DNA of 24,062 nucleotides from a virus: positions 1-24,062 of the IMG/VR virus record IMGVR_UViG_3300049738_000006. One strand, written 5' to 3'. Positions 5,876 through 14,608 of the stretch are shown here, piece after piece; positions within the stretch are counted from its first letter, which is position 1, and each line of letters begins with the position of its first letter. The position numbers and the translations under genes were made by a program. The notes beneath the pieces were generated by a model. That model saw only the letters and a list, made by a program, of their open reading frames with translations. It was not told where the DNA came from and searched no databases.

Positions 5876-7755
5876 TGGATCAGTACCAACAGTTTATACA
5901 CAAGAGCCGCTACGCACGTTGGCTACCTGAACAGAAGCGCAGAGAGACCTGGGCAGAGACAGTCAACCGCTATGTCGCCTTCTGGGTTGACAGAGGTCAG
6001 TTAGATCAGAAGACTAGTGCTAAGATGTTTGACGCTATACACAACATGGAAGTCATGCCCAGCATGCGCTGTATGATGACAGCAGGAGATGCACTGGCAA
6101 AGGATAACGTAGCTGGATTTAATTGTAGTTACTTAGCCATTGACTCACCACGTAGCTTTGACGAGCTAATGTACGTGCTGATGTGTGGCACAGGCGTAGG
6201 CTTCAGCGTAGAGCGCAACTTCATTACCAAGCTACCAGAGGTTGCAGAGACCTTCCACAAGACTGACAGTGTTATTGTTGTTAGTGACAGCAAGATAGGC
6301 TGGGCCTCTGCATTCCGTGAGCTGATAGCTATGCTGTATGCTGGTAAGATACCTACGTGGGACATAAGCCGCATACGACCAGCAGGAGCTAGACTCAAGA
6401 CCTTTGGCGGTAGAGCTTCAGGGCCTGAGCCTTTGATTGATCTGTTCAACTTCTGTGTAGAGATATTCCAGAAGGCAGCAGGACGCAAGCTAACGAGCAT
6501 TGAGTGCCACGATGTAGTGTGTAAGATAGCGGACATTGTAGTGGTAGGTGGTGTGCGTAGATCAGCTCTAATCAGCCTCTCTAACCTGTCTGATCCACGT
6601 ATGGCGAAGGCTAAGTCAGGTGACTGGTGGAGACATGAAGGCCACCGTAGGCTTGCTAACAACAGCGTAGCGTACACTGAGAAGCCAGACTTTGAATCCT
6701 TCTTAGGCGAGATGCAGAACATGTACGAGAGTAAGGCGGGTGAGCGTGGTATCTTCAGTCGTGTAGCAGCTCAGAAGATTGCAGCACGTAACGGTAGACG
6801 TGACCCTGACCAGGACTTTGGTACTAACCCATGCTCAGAGATTATCCTGCGCAGTAACCAGTTCTGTAACCTGTCAGAGATTGTTGTACGTCCTGAAGAT
6901 GATCTAAAGACATTGAAGAAGAAGGCAGAGATGGCTGCTATCATTGGTACACTACAGGCTACCTTGACAGACTTCAGATACCTGCGTAACTGCTGGAAGA
7001 AGAACACTGAAGAGGAAGCACTACTGGGTGTCAGCATGACAGGCATCATGGATCACTACCTGTTGAGCAAGGGCTGCTCTAAAGACTTGTCTAAGTGGCT
7101 GGAGGAAGTACGAGATGTTGCTGTGGATACAAATAAGAAGTGGGCTGAGAAACTTGGTATTAATCAGTCTGCGGCTATTACGTGTGTTAAGCCTAGCGGT
7201 ACTGTATCTCAACTTGTTGATTCTGCTTCTGGTATCCATCCTCGCTTCTCTAAGCATTACATTCGCAGAGTACGTAGCGACCACAAAGACCCGCTTGCAG
7301 TCTTCATGGCACAGTCAGGATTCCCTGTAGAGCAGGATGTGATGTCACCTACGTCTTCAGTCTTCAGCTTCCCTGTGAAGGCTCCAGAGTCCTCTGTGAC
7401 CGTCAAGCAGGTAGGAGCTATGCAGCAGCTAGAACTTTGGAAAGCATATCAGAACCACTGGTGCGAACATAAACCAAGCATCACTGTTTATTACACTGAT
7501 AACGAGTTCTTGCAAGTAGCACAGTGGATATGGGAGAACTTTGATCTGTGTAGTGGGATTAGTTTGTTGCCATATAGTGACCATGTATATCAACAAGCTC
7601 CTTATGAGGACATCGACGCTGAGAAGTATGATGAGCTAGTAGCGTCTATGCCAGTGGGTGTGGATTGGAATGACCTAGAGAAGTACGAGGAAGAGGATAA
7701 CACGACAGGAAGTCAAGAGTTAGCGTGTGTAGGTGGTGCATGTGAGATAGTGTAG
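5875..7755 (+). CDS. nrdJ: Class II (adenosylcobalamin-dependent) ribonucleotide reductase
   Basis: A 626-aa monomeric reductase converting ribonucleotides to deoxyribonucleotides. The start is ATG 5875 (TAATG overlap, GAGGAG at 5861-5866). Active-site cysteines are visible: FNCSY (Cys84), NPCSEI (Cys320, thiyl radical position) and FCNLSE (Cys331). The 11-residue spacing of the last two matches Cys408/Cys419 of the Lactobacillus triphosphate reductase. The C-terminus has the swinging redox pair C-x4-C (Cys618/Cys623, ACVGGACEIV). GTGVGFS, RPAGARLKTFGGRASGPEPL and KPSGTVSQLVDSASGIHPRF are family signatures. Absence of a NrdB-like radical subunit fits class II. It needs host or environmental B12; I see no cobalamin riboswitch before it. 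It is the last gene of the plus arm. Confidence 0.95.
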   Translation: MDQYQQFIHKSRYARWLPEQKRRETWAETVNRYVAFWVDRGQLDQKTSAKMFDAIHNMEVMPSMRCMMTAGDALAKDNVAGFNCSYLAIDSPRSFDELMYVLMCGTGVGFSVERNFITKLPEVAETFHKTDSVIVVSDSKIGWASAFRELIAMLYAGKIPTWDISRIRPAGARLKTFGGRASGPEPLIDLFNFCVEIFQKAAGRKLTSIECHDVVCKIADIVVVGGVRRSALISLSNLSDPRMAKAKSGDWWRHEGHRRLANNSVAYTEKPDFESFLGEMQNMYESKAGERGIFSRVAAQKIAARNGRRDPDQDFGTNPCSEIILRSNQFCNLSEIVVRPEDDLKTLKKKAEMAAIIGTLQATLTDFRYLRNCWKKNTEEEALLGVSMTGIMDHYLLSKGCSKDLSKWLEEVRDVAVDTNKKWAEKLGINQSAAITCVKPSGTVSQLVDSASGIHPRFSKHYIRRVRSDHKDPLAVFMAQSGFPVEQDVMSPTSSVFSFPVKAPESSVTVKQVGAMQQLELWKAYQNHWCEHKPSITVYYTDNEFLQVAQWIWENFDLCSGISLLPYSDHVYQQAPYEDIDAEKYDELVASMPVGVDWNDLEKYEEEDNTTGSQELACVGGACEIV

Positions 7756-7769
7756 ACTCTGTAGGTACT

Positions 7770-7806
7770 AAAAAGCCCTATGTAATAAACTACATAGGGC
7801 TTTTTT
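7770..7806. terminator. Bidirectional intrinsic terminator between convergent arms
   Basis: A perfect 15-bp inverted repeat: AAAAAGCCCTATGTA (7770-7784), loop ATAAAC, TACATAGGGCTTTTT (7791-7805) plus one more T. On the plus strand it gives a GC-containing hairpin followed by a U-run after the RNR gene; on the minus strand it gives the same after the last ejection-protein gene. Confidence 0.93.
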
Positions 7807-7808
7807 GT

Positions 7809-9815
7809 TTACTCTTCTTCTTGTCTTTCCACTTCTCTTGATATATCGTCTTGGATAGCTATTAACTTAGCTAAAGCAACACCGTAAGCTCCTTTCTTTG
7901 ATTGCGAAGTTTTATTCACGTTTGTCAAAGCTGTTATATATTTAGGGTGGGTCATGGCTCTTGCTAATAATTTAGGAGCTAAGATAAAAGACGTAACAGC
8001 TCCTGGCAGAGAATCTGTAGTAGAATAAGCCGCGCTTCCTGCACCGCCTGCTAACAAGACCCCAGCTAGTCTGTTATTAAAGTTTCCTCTCGTAGCTTGC
8101 TTCTCTAAAATCTCTTCAACTAGGTTAAGACCTTTATCTAGTCTTTTGTAACCTTCATTTCCAAGAGTAGCTACAAGTCTTGATTTAAGCTCTCTATCTA
8201 CATTTCTTCGGCTTATAGCGGATTTATTTAATTGCTGTATGTTCTGAGGAAGCAATACCTCTAAAACACCGCCTTGAACTTTAGGCCACAACTCTACCGC
8301 CCCTTCTCCTTGTCTTGTTTTAGACAGACTTAGTGCTTTTTTCATCCGTATTATTTCTTCTGGAGCTGCTTGAGCAACCATTCTACCAACTTCAGAAGGA
8401 TTCTCCGCTTCTACAACAGACTGTACAAACTTGTTATTAAACCTGTTTGCTCCCATCTTACTAAACGTTCTGGCTCTCTTATAGGCTTTCTCTATATTTC
8501 CAGGATATTTAGCAGCAGCGTCATCAAAAGATTTCTGAACTTGTCCTATTATCTCAGGCAGCCTTACTTTAATAGGGCCAGAGAATGTCTTATCTCTCTG
8601 TAGTCTTTTAAGTTCTGATAACAGCTCGTGAGTGTCCCTAAAAGATAGTTCTTTTGCTCCTGCTCCTACATCACTGAGTAGCTTAACTCCCTGTCCTGTA
8701 GGGTCTACAGTACCTCTAGTTTTCATTTCTTTGACAAGTGTCTGCATGTCTTCTCTTACACCGCCTAAAGAAACAGGACGCTTAAACTTAGCTACCTTTT
8801 CTACTGGCTGTCCAGCCCGCATAGCAATTAAATCTGCACCAGTTAAAACATCCTCAAAACCTTCAGGAATCTTGTCTGTTGGGACTGCTTTAGCTGATCT
8901 CTCTTTAGCGACAAACTGCACTGCTTTATCAAGCTCGTCAAACATTACCCCTGCCGCTTCTCCATGCAGTTTTTTACCGTCTTTAAGAGCGTGTCTAATT
9001 AACCTAGCCATCCCTGCGTTTTCTAAAGATGCTCTGGAGGCTCCTGCCATGTCAGCAATAATATCGTCATAGTATTTAACAACGATGTCTGCCTGATCTG
9101 AGGCAAGTCTATCAAACGGCCCTGCGGATAATCTCGATCCTCGTAAAAGCTCACCTAGAAAAGAAACTACTCCATTGTCTACCATCTGGTCTAAAGCAAG
9201 AGTAGAGCCTTCTTTCTCTAGTATTTTCTGTAGCTCCTCAGAACCTTCTTTTGGTTTGAACTTTATAAGACTGAAAAGTTTAGAGCCTCCTTTTACTAGA
9301 CTGTTACCAGCTACGTCCCACATAGCCTCTTCACCGCCTGCCCGTAAAGCATCTGTTAAAGAAGCGTTAAGCTCTGCGTCATTGGCTGCGTTTCTTACCC
9401 GCCTCTCTCCCTCATAACCAACGACACCGCCTGCTGCGGCTTTTAAAGCAGACTGAGTAAGACCGCCAAGAGCGCCTCCCGCCTTTCTAAATGCCTCTAT
9501 TCCCTGAGGGGTTCTAGTAAGAAGACCACCTGCTATAGCACCGCCTGTCTGTCCTATTTTAACGCCTGTCTGAGTTCCTCCTAGGAGAGGCGCAATAGCT
9601 CCTGCCACTCCTTGACCTATCTTTGACATTTCTTCAGATACTGGAAGTGCTTTAGGGGACGTTCTTCCTAATGCTTTATCTACAGCCTCTGATTGAGATA
9701 GAGCATCAGGCTGTGCTAGTAAGTTCTCTATTAAAGCCAAATCTTCTTGACTGTACATAGACTGTAAAGTTTCCGCATCAAAGTCAGCTAACGCCTTTTT
9801 TAATTCTTGTGACAT
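7809..9815 (-). CDS. Large internal virion / DNA-ejection protein
   Basis: A 668-aa protein, the last gene of the minus-strand structural arm. The N-terminus is acidic and helical (MSQELKKALADFDAETLQSM). Residues about 65-140 are Gly/Ala-rich with small-residue helices that could cross a membrane (GQGVAGAIAPLLGG, IGQTGGAIAGGLL, ALGGLTQSALKAAAGGVVG). Much of the rest is charged helix, followed by another Gly/Ala-rich hydrophobic stretch (LAGVLLAGGAGSAAYSTTD) near the end. This organisation and the final position in a podovirus structural operon suggest an ejected protein that builds the trans-envelope channel. No lytic transglycosylase motif is evident. AAAGGAG overlaps the end of the previous gene. 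Function is inferred from position and composition. Confidence 0.7.
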   Translation of the reverse strand: MSQELKKALADFDAETLQSMYSQEDLALIENLLAQPDALSQSEAVDKALGRTSPKALPVSEEMSKIGQGVAGAIAPLLGGTQTGVKIGQTGGAIAGGLLTRTPQGIEAFRKAGGALGGLTQSALKAAAGGVVGYEGERRVRNAANDAELNASLTDALRAGGEEAMWDVAGNSLVKGGSKLFSLIKFKPKEGSEELQKILEKEGSTLALDQMVDNGVVSFLGELLRGSRLSAGPFDRLASDQADIVVKYYDDIIADMAGASRASLENAGMARLIRHALKDGKKLHGEAAGVMFDELDKAVQFVAKERSAKAVPTDKIPEGFEDVLTGADLIAMRAGQPVEKVAKFKRPVSLGGVREDMQTLVKEMKTRGTVDPTGQGVKLLSDVGAGAKELSFRDTHELLSELKRLQRDKTFSGPIKVRLPEIIGQVQKSFDDAAAKYPGNIEKAYKRARTFSKMGANRFNNKFVQSVVEAENPSEVGRMVAQAAPEEIIRMKKALSLSKTRQGEGAVELWPKVQGGVLEVLLPQNIQQLNKSAISRRNVDRELKSRLVATLGNEGYKRLDKGLNLVEEILEKQATRGNFNNRLAGVLLAGGAGSAAYSTTDSLPGAVTSFILAPKLLARAMTHPKYITALTNVNKTSQSKKGAYGVALAKLIAIQDDISREVERQEEE

Positions 9816-11123
9816 TTAGTCTCTCCTTTCTGACTTTATTGCTTCAAGTATACGATCAACTACTGCTTTGTTTTCTTGTTGTGAAACAGTTAAGTTTGAA
9901 ACGTCTTCTTTATACGTAGGGGTTGCGGTAGCGTTTTCATCAAAATAAGATTTAATATCTAAACCGTTTTGCTTTAATAGCGTAAAATTCATTTCTTGGC
10001 TGTCACGCTCTCTTTGAATAATCTGTGCGATTTTTGCTTTAGCAACAGCAGGTGACGTTTCTCCACTAAGTATTCCTTTACGGAGTTCTTTAAGTTCTGA
10101 AATAGCAGCAGCTGCGCCTGTAATATCGTGACGTTTTTGATTGAAGTAGTTTTCTAAATCACCAAACAAAAGACCTTGTTCTCCAGCAAATTCTTGTAAA
10201 TCTACACCAATTCCCTCTTTAACCAGCTCGTTTATCGCATCTCCTCCTAACCCCGTAAGACTACTTAATCCTCTTCCTGTTGCCGCAGTTGCTTTTCCTA
10301 ACAGGCTAAGATATTTATCTATACTCTCTTCAGTTACTCCCTCTAAAACTTTTAATTTACCTCTAGAGCTTATAATATCATCACGAACCGCTTTAAATTC
10401 TTTACTAGTAAATTCAGAAATACCAGAATCTACGTCTTGTTCTGTGCGTCCTGTGATTGTAATTTGAGCGTCATCAGGAAGTATAATAGGCTGTCCTGTT
10501 TCACTAAAAGATTTGCCTTGTTCGTTAAACCCAACCATTTGAGTTTGTGTCTTACCTTCGGCATCTGTGTAGGTTATATTTTTAAAGGTTATCTTGTCTT
10601 TTTCTTCTTTCTTTATAAACTTATCTATGTTTCCTGCGTTTATAGCGCCAGACATTACTGCTGGGCGTAAGCTGCCTCCTTTAACACCGTACTCTAGTTC
10701 TAAAAAATCTGCTAAAGAACTTCTTTCAGCTTTTAACGACTCTGTTGTTTTTTGTAATCTATCTTCTTCTCGCAACTGCTGAACCTGCGCCGCAGTCTGT
10801 GCAGCCGCCGCTGTATTACCTTGTACCTGCTGTACTCTAGCCAGCTTAGTTAGGTCTGCTATACGAGTAGCGGTGTCTTTAGCAGTGCCGTCAGTTGTAG
10901 GGCTGCTTAGTTCAAACATAGCACCCTGTATCCTCTCCTGCGTAGAAGGCTCACCACCACGCGCTAAGCGGCCTAGACCTTGCTGTAGACCTCTGCCTCT
11001 AGCTGCCATAAACTCGCCATAAAAGTTAGGAGAGCCAGGCACAGCTTGTTGTACAGGCTGCTGTGTGCTTCCTACGCCTGTTAAAAGACCTTGCTGTAAT
11101 AGTTGCCCTATATTTGTAGCCAT
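9816..11123 (-). CDS. Putative internal virion / ejection protein
   Basis: A 435-aa protein, Gln/Ala-rich and helical in the first ~150 residues (GNTAAAAQTAAQVQQLREED), then charged (KAERSSLADFLELEYGVKGG) with a mixed alpha/beta middle and a helical C-terminus (NDITGAAA-like and ISELKELRKGI segments). There is no signal peptide and no convincing long membrane helix. It lies between two other ejection-type genes, with AAGGAG overlapping the previous stop and only ten bases between genes. Base composition of the sampled lines is lower in GC than the capsid gene. I do not recognise a specific family; a minor internal virion protein is the most likely role. Confidence 0.65.
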   Translation of the reverse strand: MATNIGQLLQQGLLTGVGSTQQPVQQAVPGSPNFYGEFMAARGRGLQQGLGRLARGGEPSTQERIQGAMFELSSPTTDGTAKDTATRIADLTKLARVQQVQGNTAAAAQTAAQVQQLREEDRLQKTTESLKAERSSLADFLELEYGVKGGSLRPAVMSGAINAGNIDKFIKKEEKDKITFKNITYTDAEGKTQTQMVGFNEQGKSFSETGQPIILPDDAQITITGRTEQDVDSGISEFTSKEFKAVRDDIISSRGKLKVLEGVTEESIDKYLSLLGKATAATGRGLSSLTGLGGDAINELVKEGIGVDLQEFAGEQGLLFGDLENYFNQKRHDITGAAAAISELKELRKGILSGETSPAVAKAKIAQIIQRERDSQEMNFTLLKQNGLDIKSYFDENATATPTYKEDVSNLTVSQQENKAVVDRILEAIKSERRD

Positions 11124-11133
11124 TTCTTGCTCC

Positions 11134-12198
11134 TTACCCGAAGATTGCTGAGTATATGCCGCCTAAGTTGTCAAACAACCCACCAGCTTCGCCTAATTTA
11201 AGTCCTAGCTCTTTAGCCTGTATCTGTTCAGCATATGTAGGCTGCTGACCCAGTAGACCGCCTAGTAGTTGCTGCTGTTGAGCAAGGCGTAGCTGGTTAG
11301 CTAAGTTCTCGTAGTTCAAGCCAGTCTCTAAACCAACTCTACCTACCTGAGACTGTAGCTCAGCACCAGTCCTACGTCCAACGTCAGCAAAGCCAGCAGG
11401 TACTCGACTAGTCTCCAAAAGACCTAGTGCTTCTCTCTGTGGCTGATAACCAGCACTTAGTAGTCCTGTAGCGCCTGCTAGAGCTTGTTGCTGCTCTGCT
11501 AGTGCTTGCTCCCTAGCGCCTAAACTAGCTAGTCCCATAGCTTCTTGACGCGCAGTCTCTTGTGCCAGCAGCTCAGGAGAAGAACCACCGTAAGCAGCAG
11601 AGCCTAAGCCTAGACGACCTTGTGACAGCAGACGCTCTTCTAATGCTAGACGCTGACGCTCTTCTTCAGGACGCTGTGTAGCCCTTATTTGCTCGTATAT
11701 AGCCGCTTGCTGCGCTGCTGGGTCTTGACCTACCTGTCCAAATAAACCCGCTGCTTGGCCCTGTAGCTGAGCCTGTAGAGCCTGTTGCTCTGGAGACAGT
11801 TCTATAGCAAAGCCACCAGAAGGGTCTGTAGTTATACCAGCCAAGCCGCTTGTAACAGTGTAAGGCTTAAACTCTGCACCTGCACGGCCCTGCTCTGCTA
11901 AAGCTGTTGCTCTTTCTTGAGCTTGACGGCCTAGTGCTTGTACGTCTCCTATGGCTTCTTTGCCTAAGAAGTATTCACCGCCTGTGCGCAGTGCTTGGTT
12001 AACACCAGTATTTCCTAAGAAATCAAATATACCGCCAAAAATACTTTCTGCTGCTTGAGGTATAACACCTGCTGAAGCTATCTGAGCATCCATAGACGCT
12101 GTGTCTAAAGGCGGTACAAAACCTGTTAAAGCATTAGAGGGCTGAGATATAAAAGGATTAGCATCGGGTATGTAGTTCCCGTCCATGTCAATAGCCAT
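11134..12198 (-). CDS. Gln/Ala-rich putative internal virion protein
   Basis: A 354-aa protein. A Pro-rich start (PDANPFISQPSNALTGFVPP) leads to a small Gly/Phe segment (SIFGGIFDFLGNTG), then long helical Gln/Ala/Leu-rich sequence (EQQALQAQLQGQAAGLFGQV, EEERQRLALEERLLSQGRLG, EQALAEQQQALAGATGLLSA) that looks coiled-coil, and a Gly-rich end (LFDNLGGIYSAIFG). Such proteins in P22-like and HMO-2011-like podoviruses are internal head proteins ejected with DNA. The start is TAATG-coupled to the 77-aa gene, with GGAGG inside the end of that gene. The role is inferred from composition and context. Confidence 0.68.
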   Translation of the reverse strand: MAIDMDGNYIPDANPFISQPSNALTGFVPPLDTASMDAQIASAGVIPQAAESIFGGIFDFLGNTGVNQALRTGGEYFLGKEAIGDVQALGRQAQERATALAEQGRAGAEFKPYTVTSGLAGITTDPSGGFAIELSPEQQALQAQLQGQAAGLFGQVGQDPAAQQAAIYEQIRATQRPEEERQRLALEERLLSQGRLGLGSAAYGGSSPELLAQETARQEAMGLASLGAREQALAEQQQALAGATGLLSAGYQPQREALGLLETSRVPAGFADVGRRTGAELQSQVGRVGLETGLNYENLANQLRLAQQQQLLGGLLGQQPTYAEQIQAKELGLKLGEAGGLFDNLGGIYSAIFG

Positions 12199-12431
12199 TA
12201 GTAAGAACCTCCAGTAATTGTGTCAGCCGTCAATGTGCCTGTCACGTTTACGGTAGCGGCTGTTACAGTACCAGTAAATGTAGGATCAGCAGAGTCAGCC
12301 TTAGTAGCACTAGCTGTCGCTATGTTGTTAAACTCAGTGTCGATCTCTGTACCTCTCACAATCTTCGCAGCATTGCCTGAAGGGAGAGAATCCTTTGTAG
12401 CAAAGTTAGTTGTCTTAGTGTAATTAGACAT
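12198..12431 (-). CDS. Orphan tail-fibre N-terminal (anchor) domain protein
   Basis: A 77-aa protein. NYTKTTNFATKDSLPSGNAA and IVRGTEIDTEFNNIATASAT resemble the N-terminal anchor domain of many environmental podovirus tail fibres. Then come ADPTFTGTV and a Thr/Val-rich beta stretch ending TADTITGGSY. In other phages this domain usually precedes a long fibre shaft; here the gene simply ends and the next one starts (TAATG). It may be a complete small tail protein or the remnant of a fibre. The Gly-Gly-Ser-Tyr end resembles the Gly-Gly-Thr-Tyr end of the Ala-rich fibre gene at 21348-22856. The start follows the propeller-protein stop directly. Confidence 0.75.
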   Translation of the reverse strand: MSNYTKTTNFATKDSLPSGNAAKIVRGTEIDTEFNNIATASATKADSADPTFTGTVTAATVNVTGTLTADTITGGSY

Positions 12432-13964
12432 TTAGATAAGTCTCCCTAGTAGAGCATGTATGTCGATTTTTTGAATTGAGAATGGAGCGCCGTTGACTTC
12501 TGCTTCTAAGCCAATGGTTACTACCTCACCACTGCCGCTGGTGTTAACCTTTGGAGTGTTGATGAGAATAGAAGAGGTGTACTCGCCTGTGGTGTTGTAC
12601 TCAGCTATACCATACTCAGCAATGTTAGCAGAGCCAAATGTAAAGGCTTGCTTAGTATAGTTAGCTGTGTAGTCATAGCCCCAATTAAGTGTAGTAGGCG
12701 TGTTCTGACCACCAATGATAGTCAAGTTAAACTTCTTTAGGAACTTCAGATTAGAAGTGTTACCAAAGTCCATAGGGTTACTGAAGTAGCGCATCTCGTA
12801 CTTGTCAGCACCGTCCATGTAGCCTGAGTACTTAACAACGCCTGAAGAGATGCCTATATATATGTCACCACCCTCTAGCGCAGCAAACGACAAAGGATAC
12901 ATACCAGACCACGTAGTAGCACGATTAGAGCCATCCTCTAAAGACCTACGCATGTCAAAGCAGTACACAGTGTTGCTGTCAGGTAGTGTTAACAGGTAGA
13001 ACGCTTCTTCAGAGCTGTACAGTGACTTGATGGGGTTAGTCTGAAGCTGCACCAAGTTTATTAAGTCAGTACGTACATTCTTGCTGATGTCACGCATAGG
13101 CATGGACTTCTCTTGTATAGTCCTACCAAAGCTACGTACACCTGTCTCAGACAAGAACAGTATATCAGTGCCTGTGTGCTGTACTGAGTCACGAGCTATG
13201 CAGCCAACGCCTTCTATGGTGTCTTTAAGCGTCATAGAGGCTGGAGAAGAGGCTCCTGAGTACACCAGTATAGACTTCTTGCCAAAGATGATTAGAAAGC
13301 CATTGTGAGCCGCTAGAGCCGTTATCTCGTCAAAGCCTGTAGGCCATACAGTAGTAACGTCTAACGAGCCTGATGTGCCTCCTGTCCAGTGATGGCCATT
13401 TAGTAGGTCAGACCAGTAGACAGTGTGCTTGTTACCTGTAATGTCTGCTGCCCAAAGACGTCCGTATGCTGCTAAAACTTCGTTAGCCTCTGGTGGTGTA
13501 CCTGTTGCGTGACTGTGTGCTGAGTGTTCTTCCAGTACAAACGTACCATCGTGGTCTGTGCCTAGTACATATTCGTGATCTCTTTGGAATAAGTAGACAT
13601 GGTTGTTTAAAGTAACAGCTTTCCAGTTATTAGCTGTAGGCGTGTACCCTGTTGGTGTAGCGTCCGTTAACGTGGTAGTGCCTGTAAAGATTTTATTGTT
13701 ACCTGCTGACAGTATCACTTTATCGCCAGAGTTATCAATGTACTCGTATACAGTCTCTATACCACGGCTAGTACCTAGTACAGAAGAGCCGTTAGTAGAA
13801 ACCTCTACCCAGCCCTTACGTGCACCAATACGGCCTAGCTGATCAATAACACAGTTGTCTGCAACAGCGGCAAACGAAGGATCAACACCAATGGGTGAGT
13901 CCTGTGTGTTTAGACCAAAAAAGCCTGGAGCAGCTACTGTAATGTTCTGTAATTGTTTGGCCAT
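12432..13964 (-). CDS. P22 gp10-like tail hub/stabilisation protein (beta-propeller)
   Basis: A 510-aa beta-rich protein with repeated short strands (YLFQRDHEYV, TVYWSDLLNG, FLIIFGKKSILVYSG, ILFLSETGVRSFG, AFYLLTLPDSNTVYCFD), as in the propeller tail proteins related to P22 gp10. The N-terminus (APGFFGLNTQDSPIGVDPSF, ADNCVIDQLGRIGARKGW) is a familiar opening for these proteins. It would sit below the head-tail adaptor and help close the tail. Its ATG overlaps the adaptor stop (TAATG), and its stop directly precedes the next ATG. No Shine-Dalgarno of any strength is visible, so coupling to the adaptor gene is likely. Family recalled, not aligned. Confidence 0.8.
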   Translation of the reverse strand: MAKQLQNITVAAPGFFGLNTQDSPIGVDPSFAAVADNCVIDQLGRIGARKGWVEVSTNGSSVLGTSRGIETVYEYIDNSGDKVILSAGNNKIFTGTTTLTDATPTGYTPTANNWKAVTLNNHVYLFQRDHEYVLGTDHDGTFVLEEHSAHSHATGTPPEANEVLAAYGRLWAADITGNKHTVYWSDLLNGHHWTGGTSGSLDVTTVWPTGFDEITALAAHNGFLIIFGKKSILVYSGASSPASMTLKDTIEGVGCIARDSVQHTGTDILFLSETGVRSFGRTIQEKSMPMRDISKNVRTDLINLVQLQTNPIKSLYSSEEAFYLLTLPDSNTVYCFDMRRSLEDGSNRATTWSGMYPLSFAALEGGDIYIGISSGVVKYSGYMDGADKYEMRYFSNPMDFGNTSNLKFLKKFNLTIIGGQNTPTTLNWGYDYTANYTKQAFTFGSANIAEYGIAEYNTTGEYTSSILINTPKVNTSGSGEVVTIGLEAEVNGAPFSIQKIDIHALLGRLI

Positions 13965-14608
13965 TAAGAATACCAGATAGTTTCTTCAGGATGTTGTGAC
14001 GCATCTATAGCAATAGCATCAGACAATGTTCTGTCAGCCAGAGCAAACAACTCTGCTGCACTTGTACCGCCAGTCTCTCCACGCTCTCTAGCACCCAGTG
14101 CTGTAGCAATCTGCACTACAGGTGACGAAGGTACTGCCAGAGTCTCTGTGTCTTCTGTGAAGTCTGCTGTACGTAGCACCACGTTAAAGCGTAGCTGATA
14201 CACACCGTCAGGCTTAGGGTAGATGTCCACAGCGTTGTCACCAGCAGCGTTAACACCGTTGAAGCTGTAAAACTGTGGAGAACCTAGAGGCGGTGTCTCA
14301 ATCAAGAAAGCGTTGTCCATCCAGCGAGAAGGACGGTACTGCATGAAGAAGTCTGAGGTGTCGTTAATAACGTCCAGCAGCTTCATCCTGTTCTGTGAAC
14401 CAGTCAACACATAGTTAAAGGTTGTGTCGTCTGTGGTTACAGTCAGTGTAGTACGCAGAGCTGTCCAGTCGTAGGAGTCTTCTACAGAGCGTTTAGCGTC
14501 ATTAACAAACTCTCCAATAAGTTTAGAGTAGCTGTTCTGAGAAACTGATGTTACTTCGTCTTCTCTGAGTCTACGTAATACGCTGTTTACGAGTTGTAAG
14601 TATGTCAT
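13964..14608 (-). CDS. Head-tail adaptor / tail tubular-type protein
   Basis: A 214-aa protein. The preferred start is the ATG at 14608, which overlaps the previous stop (TAATG) with AGAAGG upstream; the in-frame extension to 14638 would only add ten residues inside the preceding gene. MTYLQLVNSVLRRLREDEV, followed by GEFVNDAKRSVEDSYDWTAL, is typical of the adaptor proteins that join portal to tail in podoviruses (P22 gp4 / T7 gp11 role). The rest is mixed (TTFNYVLTGSQNRMKLLDVI, PQFYSFNG, DIYPKPDGVYQLRFNVVLR) and ends in a helix-rich tail. It lies directly before the propeller tail protein, as expected for the partner. Confidence 0.8.
   Translation of the reverse strand: MTYLQLVNSVLRRLREDEVTSVSQNSYSKLIGEFVNDAKRSVEDSYDWTALRTTLTVTTDDTTFNYVLTGSQNRMKLLDVINDTSDFFMQYRPSRWMDNAFLIETPPLGSPQFYSFNGVNAAGDNAVDIYPKPDGVYQLRFNVVLRTADFTEDTETLAVPSSPVVQIATALGARERGETGGTSAAELFALADRTLSDAIAIDASQHPEETIWYS

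Noticed and set aside
8632-9072. 146-codon plus-strand open frame within the last ejection gene
   Set aside because: Antisense shadow of a well-supported coding gene, with no ribosome-binding site or neighbours on that strand.
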